Positions 1 to 5,855 of a DNA stretch of 5,865 nt are shown piece by piece (position 1 is the first letter of the stretch; every line of letters starts with the position of its first letter). This DNA is from Paracoccaceae bacterium (GTDB lineage Bacteria > Pseudomonadota > Alphaproteobacteria > Rhodobacterales > Rhodobacteraceae), in NCBI GenBank assembly GCA_004566265.1, contig SPLB01000363.1, positions 1-5,865 of the forward strand. Reading direction: 5' to 3'. The notes beneath the pieces were generated by a model. The model was not told the DNA's origin, searched no databases, and was given only the letters and a program-made list of their open reading frames with translations. Position numbers and translations under genes: made by a program.

Positions 1-225
1 AATATTCGCGACATGTCCGGAGACCGCACGCTTGTACGCTTTGGGAGCGGTGATGAGGTCACGGTTCAGGCCGGTCCTGAGGGGGTTCGGTTTCTGCTGA
101 TCTCGGGCGCGCCAATCGAAGAACCTGTGGCCTGGCACGGCCCGATTGTGATGAACACGCGTGAAGAGTTGACCCAAGCCTTCACCGAGCTTCGCAATGG
201 GACTTTTATTAAACCCGCTCACTGA
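1..225 (+). CDS. Pirin-family protein, C-terminal fragment (5' end outside window)
   Basis: Only the last 74 codons are present; the reading frame is open from base 1 and ends at TGA 223-225. The stretch LLISGAPIEEPVAWHGPIVMN followed by TREELTQAFTELRNGTF matches the end of the pirin C-terminal cupin domain (family pattern: SGxPxxEPxxxxGPFVMNTxEEIxxAxxDYxxGxF). The internal ATG at 13 is a normal residue, not the start. Pirins are bicupin, usually cytoplasmic, metal-binding proteins; some bacterial members have quercetin 2,3-dioxygenase activity and others modulate metabolic enzymes. The metal ligands lie in the N-terminal cupin, which is not in the window, so activity cannot be judged. The gene converges on the tetR gene with 45 bp between the stops. 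Family assignment is firm; the specific role is unknown. Confidence 0.85.
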   Translation, partial: NIRDMSGDRTLVRFGSGDEVTVQAGPEGVRFLLISGAPIEEPVAWHGPIVMNTREELTQAFTELRNGTFIKPAH

Positions 226-251
226 TCGGGAAAAATGCCGCCGGTGGCTCT

Positions 252-281
252 GCGAGCGCTGACCCTTTGGTCAGCGCTCGC
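252..281. terminator. Perfect 13-bp hairpin between convergent genes, probable bidirectional terminator
   Basis: GCGAGCGCTGACC (252-264) pairs perfectly with GGTCAGCGCTCGC (269-281) around the 4-nt loop CTTT. The position between two converging genes suggests transcription termination in both directions. Neither side has an immediate U-tract: the plus side continues CTTCGG, and the minus side reaches a T-run only near 231-235. It is therefore not a textbook Rho-independent terminator. The right arm contains the tetR stop codon (271-273) and its last codons. Confidence 0.55.
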
Positions 282-870
282 CTTCGGCGCCCACCAAACG
301 CCGCACCATTTGCCAGTGTAAATCCTCAACGTCCGCCAGGCTCAGCTGCCCATCATCGCGGTACCAGGTCAAAACACCATTCAAGAGCGCGATCACAGCG
401 CGCGTCGTCACACGCGGGTCGTCGAGCTGGAACAGGCCCGCCGCGCGGCCAGCGGTCAGGACCCCGGCCAATTCACCCTCGTAGGCGTTGCGCAGCGACT
501 CGATCCGGGCAAAGCCTTCGGGCTCCAGACTGCGCAATTCATTATAGGCGATAAAAACCGCATCTCGGCGCGCGAGGTTGAAGCGGATATGAAACCGCGC
601 GAAGGCTTCGAGTGCGGACATCGCAGTCTCGCCGCGCCCCTCTTGTCCCCAAGCCGTCATCAGCGCCTCCATATGGCGCTGCATGAGATCGACCAGAAGG
701 CTCTGTTTATCAGGGGTATAGTTATAGAGCGCCCCGGCCTGCAGCCCGACCGCTCCCGCAATCTGACGCATGGACACCGCCGCATACCCATGACGGGCAA
801 AAAGCGTTTCGGCCGCCGTGCGAATACGGGGACCAGTGGTTTGGGAATGGGACCCTTGCGTACGTGCCAT
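271..870 (-). CDS. TetR/AcrR-family transcriptional regulator
   Basis: A 199-residue cytoplasmic DNA-binding repressor-type protein, a normal length for the family. The N-terminal domain shows the TetR pattern: IRTAAETLFARHGYAAVSM (16-34), then the helix-turn-helix MRQIAGAVGLQAGALYNY (34-51), then DKQSLL (54-59). The ligand domain carries FHIRFNLARRDAVFIAYNELRSLEP (93-117), which resembles the C-terminal domain of KstR2-like TetR regulators of lipid or acyl-CoA catabolism. That resemblance is from memory, and the ligand is unknown. ATG at 870 is the only usable start: an in-frame TAA lies four codons upstream and there is no ATG, GTG or TTG in the next 20 codons. The nearest SD-like GAGG (876-873) ends only 2 nt before the ATG, which is unusually close. 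The gene diverges from the lipoprotein gene, and an inverted repeat at 877-895 suggests autoregulation. No obvious target enzyme gene is adjacent in the window. Confidence 0.9.
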   Translation of the reverse strand: MARTQGSHSQTTGPRIRTAAETLFARHGYAAVSMRQIAGAVGLQAGALYNYTPDKQSLLVDLMQRHMEALMTAWGQEGRGETAMSALEAFARFHIRFNLARRDAVFIAYNELRSLEPEGFARIESLRNAYEGELAGVLTAGRAAGLFQLDDPRVTTRAVIALLNGVLTWYRDDGQLSLADVEDLHWQMVRRLVGAEGER

Positions 871-876
871 AGCCTC

Positions 877-895
877 ACATTAAATGATCAAATGT
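877..895. promoter_or_regulatory. Candidate TetR-type operator upstream of tetR
   Basis: The 19-bp element ACATTaaATgATcaAATGT has 5-bp outer arms (877-881 and 891-895) and an AT/AT inner pair, giving 14 of 18 symmetric positions around a central G at 886. Its size and AT-rich dyad form fit TetR-family operators. It begins only 7 nt upstream of the tetR start codon and overlaps a possible -10 (TTTAAT on the minus strand, 884-879), so binding would repress tetR. Binding is inferred and nothing in the sequence proves it. Confidence 0.5.
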
Positions 896-909
896 TCAGT
901 TCCTACCCC

Positions 910-980
910 TGTGCCGCTTTGGACCAGAGATTGCTGTGCACCGCTTGTGCCACGCTTGTATCGGCCTGTGCAATTGTGCA
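910..980. repeat. Cluster of TGTGC motifs with an 11-bp tandem CGCTTGT repeat
   Basis: TGTGC occurs five times in 71 bp, starting at 910, 935, 946, 967 and 975. Overlapping this, CGCTTGT occurs at 942-948 and again at 953-959, exactly 11 bp apart, about one helical turn. The block sits in the non-coding gap before the lipoprotein gene. It could hold promoter or activator sites, or could be chance low-complexity sequence. No convincing -35/-10 pair could be fixed here; TTGTGC (945-950) with TGCAAT (969-974), 18 bp apart, is one weak option. Confidence 0.35.
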
Positions 981-993
981 TCAAGAGGCAAGC

Positions 994-1000
994 AAAAGGA
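994..1000 (+). promoter_or_regulatory. Ribosome binding site that sets the lipoprotein start
   Basis: AAAAGGA ends 7 nt before ATG 1008. This supports that start over the in-frame ATG at 936, which lacks a comparable site and would add 24 Cys-rich residues ahead of the signal peptide. Confidence 0.7.
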
Positions 1001-1007
1001 CGCGCCG

Positions 1008-1301
1008 ATGACCCAGTTTTCCCTGCCGAGCCCGAAACGAGCCAAAGCCACGACCTTCGGTCTTGTCATCGCGGTTGGGCTGGTGGCAGGTCTTGGTGCC
1101 TGCAGCCGCGTGCCGGAAATCGAAAACCAGCTGACAAAGGATTTGCGGGCGCAGCCCTATCCGCACCTGCTACCGCTTGCGATTGCTGTGCCTGCGCAAA
1201 CACCGCCTGATGCGGCGGCTGCCCCGGTACAGGAAGATCTGGATGCGCGCGCGCGCCGCCTAAAGGCCCGCGCTGCCGCGCTTCGGAAACGCACTCCCTG
1301 A
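1008..1301 (+). CDS. Small predicted lipoprotein, function unknown
   Basis: A 97-residue protein that I recognise only as a small lipoprotein. The N-terminus is a lipoprotein signal peptide: basic KRAK (10-13), hydrophobic TTFGLVIAVGLVAGLG (15-30), then the lipobox L-G-A-C with the acylated Cys predicted at residue 32. Residue +2 is Ser, not Asp, so by the enterobacterial rule it would go to the outer membrane; that rule is uncertain here. The mature part has a short head (33-50), a Pro/Ala-rich stretch (51-75), and a strongly basic Ala/Leu/Arg helix at 77-97 with eight Arg or Lys residues. That tail could bind an acidic surface, but this is a guess. The chosen start has a good SD and places the signal peptide normally. 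It lies 113 bp before hom with no clear terminator between, so read-through into hom is possible. Confidence 0.75.
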   Translation: MTQFSLPSPKRAKATTFGLVIAVGLVAGLGACSRVPEIENQLTKDLRAQPYPHLLPLAIAVPAQTPPDAAAAPVQEDLDARARRLKARAAALRKRTP

Positions 1302-1395
1302 CGTCCTCGTACCCCCGCCTGTGATACCGCGACCAGGTCCATCAGATCCGTTGCGTCATGTGGGTGAACCCGTTAAGGCCGCTTCAGCTGACTTC

Positions 1396-1405
1396 AAGGA
1401 AAGGA
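1396..1405 (+). promoter_or_regulatory. Ribosome binding site that sets the hom start
   Basis: AAGGAAAGGA ends 9 nt before ATG 1415. This favours 1415 over the in-frame ATG at 1358, whose extra 19 residues would precede the Rossmann strand and are not expected in the family. Confidence 0.7.
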
Positions 1406-1414
1406 CCACCCGCT

Positions 1415-2701
1415 ATGACTGAACCGCTTCGCCTCGGGATCGCAGGACTGGGCACCGTCGGCATTGGCGTGGTCAAAATCGTCCGTCGGCATGCTGCGGT
1501 GCTGGAGGCCCGCACCGGACGCCCCGTGATGATCACCGCCGTATCGGCGCGTGACGCCAGCAAGGATCGCGGCGTCTCGCTCAGCGACTATGCCTGGGAA
1601 ACCGATCCGGTCGCACTGGCCAAACGTGATGACGTTGATGTGTTCGTCGAACTGATGGGCGGTCATGAAGGCCCAGCCAAACTGGCAATCGAGGCCGCAC
1701 TGGCCGCAGGCAAGGATGTGGTTACAGCCAACAAGGCCCTGCTGGCGATCCATGGTCAGGCGCTGGCTGAAACCGCCGAAGCCGCAGGCCGTGTGATCCG
1801 GTTTGAGGCCGCCGTTGCCGGTGGCATCCCGGTGATCAAATCCCTCACCGAAGGTCTGGCGGGCAATGAGATCACCCGCGTCATGGGTGTGATGAACGGC
1901 ACCTGCAACTATATCCTGACCCGGATGGAAGCCACTGGTCGGGGCTATAATGCACTGTTTGATGAATGCGCTGACCTCGGCTATCTCGAAGCGGATCCGA
2001 ACCTTGACGTGGGCGGGATTGACGCCGGTCACAAACTGGCACTGTTGGCCTCTATCGCCTTTGGCACCAAACCGGCGTTTGAAGATATGGTGCTGGAAGG
2101 CATTCAGCGCATTGAGCTGGACGATATTCGCCACGCGGCCGACATGGGGTTCCGGATCAAGCTTCTGGGTGTGGCGCAGCGGTCTGCCCGCGGTCTGGAA
2201 CAGCGTATGACGCCCTGCCTTGTGCCGTCGGACTCTCCTTTGGGCCAACTGGAAGGCGGCACCAATATGGTGGTGATCGATGGTGATGCGATCGATCAAG
2301 TGGTTCTGCTTGGCCCCGGAGCCGGCGAAGGCCCAACGGCAAGCGCCGTTATGGGTGATATCTGTGATCTGGCCCGCGGCCTGCGCATTGCCACCTTCGG
2401 CCAACCAGCTGCAACGCTTCAGGACGCGCCTGCGGCCCGCACGGCCCAGCCCGCGCCCTACTACCTGCGGATGACGCTGTTGGACAAACCGGGTGCGCTG
2501 GCCAAAGTGGCCGCCGCATTGGGCGAAGCTGGCGTCTCGGTGGACCGGATGCGTCAATATGGCGCCGCGGAAGAGACCAAGCCCGTGCTGATTGTAACCC
2601 ACAAATGCACATCCGATATGCTGGGCCACGCGCTCGTTGGATTGCGCGACACGGCGGTTCTTCAGGGCGATCCGGTCGTTTTGCGCATCGAAGGGCTGTG
2701 A
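1415..2701 (+). CDS. hom: Homoserine dehydrogenase
   Basis: Reduces L-aspartate-4-semialdehyde to L-homoserine with NAD(P)H in the cytoplasm, the branch step toward threonine and methionine. The 428 residues fit the monofunctional enzyme with a C-terminal regulatory domain. The N-terminal Rossmann fold has GLGTVG at 11-16. TANK at 104-107 holds one conserved lysine (K107). MNGTCNYILT (160-169) and EADP (192-195) belong to the substrate domain. GIDAGHK (201-207) contains the catalytic-type D203 and K207. From about 348 an ACT domain follows (YYLRMTLLDKPGALAKVAAAL, then GVSV), which in this family mediates feedback inhibition by threonine. All key motifs are intact. There is no fused aspartokinase. 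The gap to glpX is 171 bp without a strong terminator, so the two may be partly co-transcribed. Confidence 0.97.
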   Translation: MTEPLRLGIAGLGTVGIGVVKIVRRHAAVLEARTGRPVMITAVSARDASKDRGVSLSDYAWETDPVALAKRDDVDVFVELMGGHEGPAKLAIEAALAAGKDVVTANKALLAIHGQALAETAEAAGRVIRFEAAVAGGIPVIKSLTEGLAGNEITRVMGVMNGTCNYILTRMEATGRGYNALFDECADLGYLEADPNLDVGGIDAGHKLALLASIAFGTKPAFEDMVLEGIQRIELDDIRHAADMGFRIKLLGVAQRSARGLEQRMTPCLVPSDSPLGQLEGGTNMVVIDGDAIDQVVLLGPGAGEGPTASAVMGDICDLARGLRIATFGQPAATLQDAPAARTAQPAPYYLRMTLLDKPGALAKVAAALGEAGVSVDRMRQYGAAEETKPVLIVTHKCTSDMLGHALVGLRDTAVLQGDPVVLRIEGL

Positions 2702-2751
2702 CACTTTCGACTTACGGGCCGTTCCAAACCGGGGCGGCTTTATTGTGTCTC

Positions 2752-2778
2752 TGTCGGATTTTGTGGCAAATTGCGACA
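2752..2778 (+). other. Imperfect hairpin in the hom-glpX gap
   Basis: TGTCGGATTT (2752-2761) can pair with AAATTgCGACA (2768-2778) around a 6-nt loop, giving 10 pairs with one G-U and one bulged G. No U-tract follows, so it is not a standard terminator. It could be a 3'-end or leader structure, or chance. The rest of the 2702-2872 gap shows only a weak GCCG/CGGC hairpin (2718-2738) and a poor promoter match (TTGCCC 2806-2811, TATGCG 2830-2835, 18 bp apart). Confidence 0.3.
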
Positions 2779-2872
2779 CGGTAGCGGCAACATCTGACTT
2801 CCACCTTGCCCGTTGGCAACAGGCCGGGGTATGCGGACACCAAACCGCCTCAATTTAAGATAGGATTTTGGT

Positions 2873-3856
2873 ATGACTTCGACCACCGCCGATGCACCTT
2901 TCCACGACCGTATGCTGTCTCTGGGCCTGGCCCGGGTCGCGGAGCAGGCTGCGCTCGCCTCGGCCCCGCTGATCGGACGCGGCGACGAAAAGGCCGCAGA
3001 CCAAGCGGCCGTGAACGCCATGCGCGAGCAGCTGAACCTTCTGGACATCGCCGGTGTTGTGGTGATCGGGGAAGGAGAACGTGATGAGGCGCCGATGCTG
3101 TTCATCGGCGAAGAAGTTGGTACCGGCAAAGGCCCTGGTGTGGATATTGCACTGGACCCGCTGGAAGGCACCACACTGACGGCCAAAGACATGCCCAACG
3201 CGCTGACCGTGATCGCCATGGGCCCGCGCGGTTCTATGCTGCACGCGCCAGACACTTACATGGACAAGCTGGCTATCGGGCCGGGCTATGCCGAAGGCGT
3301 TGTGAGCCTTGATATGTCCCCGCGCGAACGGGTCGAAGCGCTGGCCGCCGCCAAAGGCTGCGCACCGGCAGACATTACCGTTTGCCTCCTCGAGCGTCCG
3401 CGTCACGAAGCAATGATTGCCGAGGTGCGCGAAACCGGCGCTTCTATTCGTCTGATCACTGATGGGGACGTTGCTGGCGTGATGCATTGTGCCGAATCCG
3501 AAACCACCGGCATTGACATGTATATGGGCCAGGGCGGCGCACCCGAGGGCGTTCTGGCTGCAGCCGCGCTCAAGTGCATGGGGGGCCAGATCTTCGGTCG
3601 TCTGATCTTCCGCAATGATGACGAAAAGGCCCGCGCCGCAAAAGCTGGCATAACCGATTATGACCGCATCTATTCCCGTGACGAGATGGTGACACAGGAT
3701 GTGATCTTTGCCGCAACCGGCGTCACCGGCGGCTCGCTGCTGCCTGCAATCAAACGGACCCCGGGCTGGCTGGAAACAACCACCCTGCTGATGCGCTCCA
3801 AAACCGGCTCTGTGCGTCGCATGACCTATCGCACGCCCCTGTCCTCGCACCAGTAA
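2873..3856 (+). CDS. glpX: Class II fructose-1,6-bisphosphatase
   Basis: Hydrolyses fructose 1,6-bisphosphate to fructose 6-phosphate plus phosphate, a committed gluconeogenic step in the cytoplasm, metal dependent. At 327 residues it is close to E. coli GlpX (336). Family blocks appear in order: GRGDEKAAD (35-43), VVIGEGERDEAPML (63-76), VGTGKGPGVDIALDPLEGT (82-100), HAPDTYMDKLA (124-134), PRHEAMIAEVRETGA (176-190), DGDVAG (197-202) and GQGGAPEGVLAAAALK (219-234). Aligned by eye with E. coli GlpX, metal and catalytic residues D33, E57, D85, E88 and E213 correspond to D43, E67, D95, E98 and E225, so the enzyme should be active. The start has AGGA 7 nt upstream. Relatives with a Calvin cycle use this class also on sedoheptulose 1,7-bisphosphate, but no cbb genes are seen here. 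The gene ends 34 bp before a strong terminator. Confidence 0.97.
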   Translation: MTSTTADAPFHDRMLSLGLARVAEQAALASAPLIGRGDEKAADQAAVNAMREQLNLLDIAGVVVIGEGERDEAPMLFIGEEVGTGKGPGVDIALDPLEGTTLTAKDMPNALTVIAMGPRGSMLHAPDTYMDKLAIGPGYAEGVVSLDMSPRERVEALAAAKGCAPADITVCLLERPRHEAMIAEVRETGASIRLITDGDVAGVMHCAESETTGIDMYMGQGGAPEGVLAAAALKCMGGQIFGRLIFRNDDEKARAAKAGITDYDRIYSRDEMVTQDVIFAATGVTGGSLLPAIKRTPGWLETTTLLMRSKTGSVRRMTYRTPLSSHQ

Positions 3857-3885
3857 TTGCAGATCGGCGCAAGCCTGATTACAAA
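3857..3885 (+). promoter_or_regulatory. Possible weak recJ promoter
   Basis: TTGCAG (3857-3862) and TACAAA (3880-3885) are separated by 17 bp, with 3/6 and 4/6 matches to the sigma-70 hexamers. It starts directly after the glpX stop codon. The start of transcription would fall near 3892, at the 5' edge of the terminator hairpin. This is a weak match, listed because recJ must get its transcripts from somewhere upstream of a strong terminator. Confidence 0.25.
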
Positions 3886-3890
3886 CCAAG

Positions 3891-3917
3891 GCCGGATCCC
3901 CAAGGGTCCGGCTTTTT
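3891..3917 (+). terminator. Rho-independent terminator of glpX
   Basis: GCCGGATCC (3891-3899) pairs with GGGTCCGGC (3904-3912) around the loop CCAA. The 9-bp stem has one T-G wobble and is followed directly by TTTTT (3913-3917). This is a canonical intrinsic terminator. It ends 18 bp before the recJ start codon. Confidence 0.88.
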
Positions 3918-3935
3918 GACTATTGGAGACCGCGC

Positions 3936-5678
3936 ATGAGCTTTCTGGGTGTTGAGACGTCGTTGACGGGACGCAAGTGGGTCGGCCCCGGCATCGATCA
4001 AGCCCGCGCCAGTGAACATATGGCGCAGGAAACAGGCCTGCCTGCGGCGGTCTGCAATGTGCTCGCGCGGCGCGGTGTGCCCCCTCACGAGGCCAGCGGC
4101 TTTTTGAGCCCCCAATTGAAAGACCTGCTGCCCGACCCCCGGCGCATGAAAGACATGGAAAAAGCTGCGGCACGGTTCCTACAGGCGGTGGAGCACGGAG
4201 AGCGCATTGCGGTCTTTGCCGACTACGACGTGGACGGCGGATCTTCTGCCGCGCTGCTCTTGGTCTATTTGCGCGAAATGGGTCAGCAGGCCACGCTCTA
4301 TATACCGGACCGCATTGACGAAGGATATGGCCCCAATGAACCCGCCATGGCAGGTTTGGCGCGCGACCACGACCTGATTGTCTGCGTTGACTGCGGCACC
4401 CTTTCCCATGGTCCCATCGCGGCAGCGAGGGGCGCGGATGTGGTGGTGCTCGATCATCACCTGGGCGGCGAGACCCTTCCTGACTGTGTTGCCGTGGTGA
4501 ACCCCAACCGACAGGATGAAGAAGGCGATCTGGGCTATTTCTGTGCCGCTGGTGTGGTGTTCCTGATGTTGGTTGAGGTGCGGCGTCAAGCCCGCGAAAA
4601 AGGTCTGGGCAATGGACCCGACCTCATGGCGCTCTTGGATCTCGTGGCGCTGGCGACCGTGGCCGATGTTGCGCCGCTGATCGACGCCAACCGCGCGTTG
4701 GTGCGCCAGGGCCTGAAGGTCATGGCCCGGCGGCAACGTGCCGGGCTTGTCGCGCTTGCGGACGTCAGCCGCATGGAGTCCACGCCCTCCACCTATCACC
4801 TTGGCTTTCTCCTGGGTCCCCGTGTCAACGCCGGGGGACGGATCGGCAAGGCGGATTTGGGCGCGCGCCTCCTGGCGACGGACAATCCGCACGAGGCCGC
4901 GGCCATGGCGGAACGGCTGGATCAGTTAAACACCGAACGGCGCGATATTGAAAACGCAGTGCGGGCTGCTGCCCTTCAACAGGCCGAAGAGCGCGGGCTC
5001 GATGCGCCCTTGGTCTGGGCGGCGGGCGAAGGCTGGCATCCGGGCGTGGTGGGTATTGTCGCCTCGCGCCTCAAAGAGGCCACCGGTCGTCCTGCTGTGG
5101 TGATTGGCCTGGACGGCAACGAAGGCAAAGGCTCTGGCCGCTCGGTCACCGGTATTGATCTTGGAGCCTGCATCCAGCGTTGTGCGTCTGAAGGCATATT
5201 GCTGAAAGGCGGAGGTCACAAAATGGCGGCAGGCCTGACGGTGGCGCGCGATCAGCTGGAGCCGGCAATGGCGCGCCTGTCCGAACTGCTGGCAAAACAG
5301 GGCGCGGGCAGCCTTGGCCCTGCTGATCTGAAGGTCGACGGCATGCTGATGCCCGGCGCCGCCACGGTCGAACTGATTAACCAGATCGAACAGGCTGGTC
5401 CCTTTGGCGCCGGGGCTGCAGCACCACGCTATGGCTTCCCGGATTTAGCTGTGCGCTTTGCAAAACGCGTTGGGGACAGTCATCTGAAACTGTCCCTAAC
5501 CGACGGTCTGAGCGGCGGCATTGACGCGATCTGCTTTGGTGCGTTTGATACACCCATGGGGCAACGCCTGTTGGACCATGGCGGCGCGCGTTTTCACTTT
5601 GCTGGTCGCTTAGAGATCAACACTTGGGGTGGTCGCCAGAGCGCACAACTGCGTTTGGAAGACGCAGCCGAAGCTTGA
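3936..5678 (+). CDS. recJ: Single-stranded-DNA-specific 5'-3' exonuclease RecJ
   Basis: Degrades single-stranded DNA 5' to 3' in recombinational repair (RecF pathway) and mismatch repair, in the cytoplasm, using divalent metal. The 580 residues are normal for the family. DHH-domain motifs are all present: ADYDVDG (95-101), VDCG (151-154), LDHH (172-175) and ATVADVAPL (240-248). A long linker region follows with RVNAGGRIG (296-304). The DHHA1 domain shows GWHPGVVGIVASRLKE (366-381), GSGRSV (399-404) and GGGHKMAAG (425-433). The last 115 or so residues fit the OB-fold DNA-binding domain, including GPFGAGAAAPRYGFPD. GGAG-type SD (GGAG 3925-3928) lies 7 nt before the ATG. Minor variation: the usual PFGxGNP is PFGAGAA here. 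Because the glpX terminator lies immediately upstream, recJ needs its own promoter overlapping that region, or depends on read-through. Confidence 0.97.
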   Translation: MSFLGVETSLTGRKWVGPGIDQARASEHMAQETGLPAAVCNVLARRGVPPHEASGFLSPQLKDLLPDPRRMKDMEKAAARFLQAVEHGERIAVFADYDVDGGSSAALLLVYLREMGQQATLYIPDRIDEGYGPNEPAMAGLARDHDLIVCVDCGTLSHGPIAAARGADVVVLDHHLGGETLPDCVAVVNPNRQDEEGDLGYFCAAGVVFLMLVEVRRQAREKGLGNGPDLMALLDLVALATVADVAPLIDANRALVRQGLKVMARRQRAGLVALADVSRMESTPSTYHLGFLLGPRVNAGGRIGKADLGARLLATDNPHEAAAMAERLDQLNTERRDIENAVRAAALQQAEERGLDAPLVWAAGEGWHPGVVGIVASRLKEATGRPAVVIGLDGNEGKGSGRSVTGIDLGACIQRCASEGILLKGGGHKMAAGLTVARDQLEPAMARLSELLAKQGAGSLGPADLKVDGMLMPGAATVELINQIEQAGPFGAGAAAPRYGFPDLAVRFAKRVGDSHLKLSLTDGLSGGIDAICFGAFDTPMGQRLLDHGGARFHFAGRLEINTWGGRQSAQLRLEDAAEA

Positions 5679-5682
5679 GGTT

Positions 5683-5731
5683 TGCACCTGCCGGGCTGTA
5701 AAAAAGAAAATACGATTTCAGTGCATTTTTT
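5683..5731 (+). terminator. Possible weak terminator downstream of recJ
   Basis: TGCAC (5683-5687) can pair with GTGCA (5721-5725), which is followed directly by TTTTTT (5726-5731). The 33-nt loop is long and could hold a small inner A/T hairpin (GAAAAT with ATTTC, 5706-5719). The U-tract and position just after the recJ stop favour termination; the short outer stem argues against a strong one. Confidence 0.4.
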
Positions 5732-5734
5732 CCC

Positions 5735-5761
5735 TTGCAGCCTCGCCGCAAAACCCATAAT
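5735..5761 (+). promoter_or_regulatory. Candidate promoter of tRNA-Glu
   Basis: TTGCAG (5735-5740) and CATAAT (5756-5761, 5/6 match to TATAAT) are separated by 15 bp, slightly short. The next bases are GC-rich (ACCCGCTC, 5763-5770), like the discriminator of stringently controlled stable-RNA promoters. The start of transcription would be about 10-14 nt before the tRNA. Confidence 0.45.
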
Positions 5762-5780
5762 TACCCGCTCACGCCAACGT

Positions 5781-5855
5781 GGCCCGTTCGTCTATCGGTT
5801 AGGACGCCAGGTTTTCAACCTGGAAAGAGGGGTTCGATTCCCCTACGGGCTGCCA
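5781..5855 (+). tRNA. tRNA-Glu, anticodon UUC
   Basis: A complete 75-nt tRNA with encoded CCA (5853-5855). Acceptor arms GGCCCGT (5781-5787) and ACGGGCT (5845-5851) pair, with a G-U at position 1-72. The D stem is GTCT/GGAC (5790-5793, 5802-5805). The anticodon stem is CCAGG/CCTGG (5807-5811, 5819-5823) with loop TTTTCAA, placing anticodon TTC at 5814-5816. A 4-nt variable loop is followed by T stem AGGGG/CCCCT with loop TTCGATT (5828-5844). The discriminator is G. It reads GAA and GAG codons. A short T-run follows the CCA (5856-5859), and the window ends before any terminator can be judged. Confidence 0.97.

Noticed and set aside
936..1007. Upstream in-frame extension of the lipoprotein gene from ATG 936
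   Set aside because: It would put a Cys-rich segment encoded by the TGTGC repeats ahead of the signal peptide and lacks an SD; ATG 1008 has both SD and correct signal-peptide position.
1358..1414. Upstream in-frame extension of hom from ATG 1358
   Set aside because: The Rossmann strand should start within a few residues of the N-terminus, and the strong SD at 1396-1405 serves ATG 1415.
1302..1414. Possible methionine or SAM riboswitch before hom
   Set aside because: I looked for SAM-II and SAM/SAH-type conserved blocks and pseudoknot arms and found none; only short chance repeats such as GGGT-GA-ACCC are present.
1394..2779. A 461-codon open frame on the minus strand covering hom
   Set aside because: It is the antisense shadow of a GC-rich gene with strong codon-position bias. 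The translation is rich in His, Gln and Cys, matches no family, and hom on the plus strand has every expected motif.
2855..3889. A 344-codon open frame on the minus strand covering glpX
   Set aside because: Same cause: the glpX frame is unmistakable, and the antisense product is a His/Cys-rich composition artefact that would also have to begin near the glpX terminator.
4179..4892. A 237-codon open frame on the minus strand within recJ
   Set aside because: It lies wholly inside the conserved RecJ catalytic region and shows no domain or start signal of its own.
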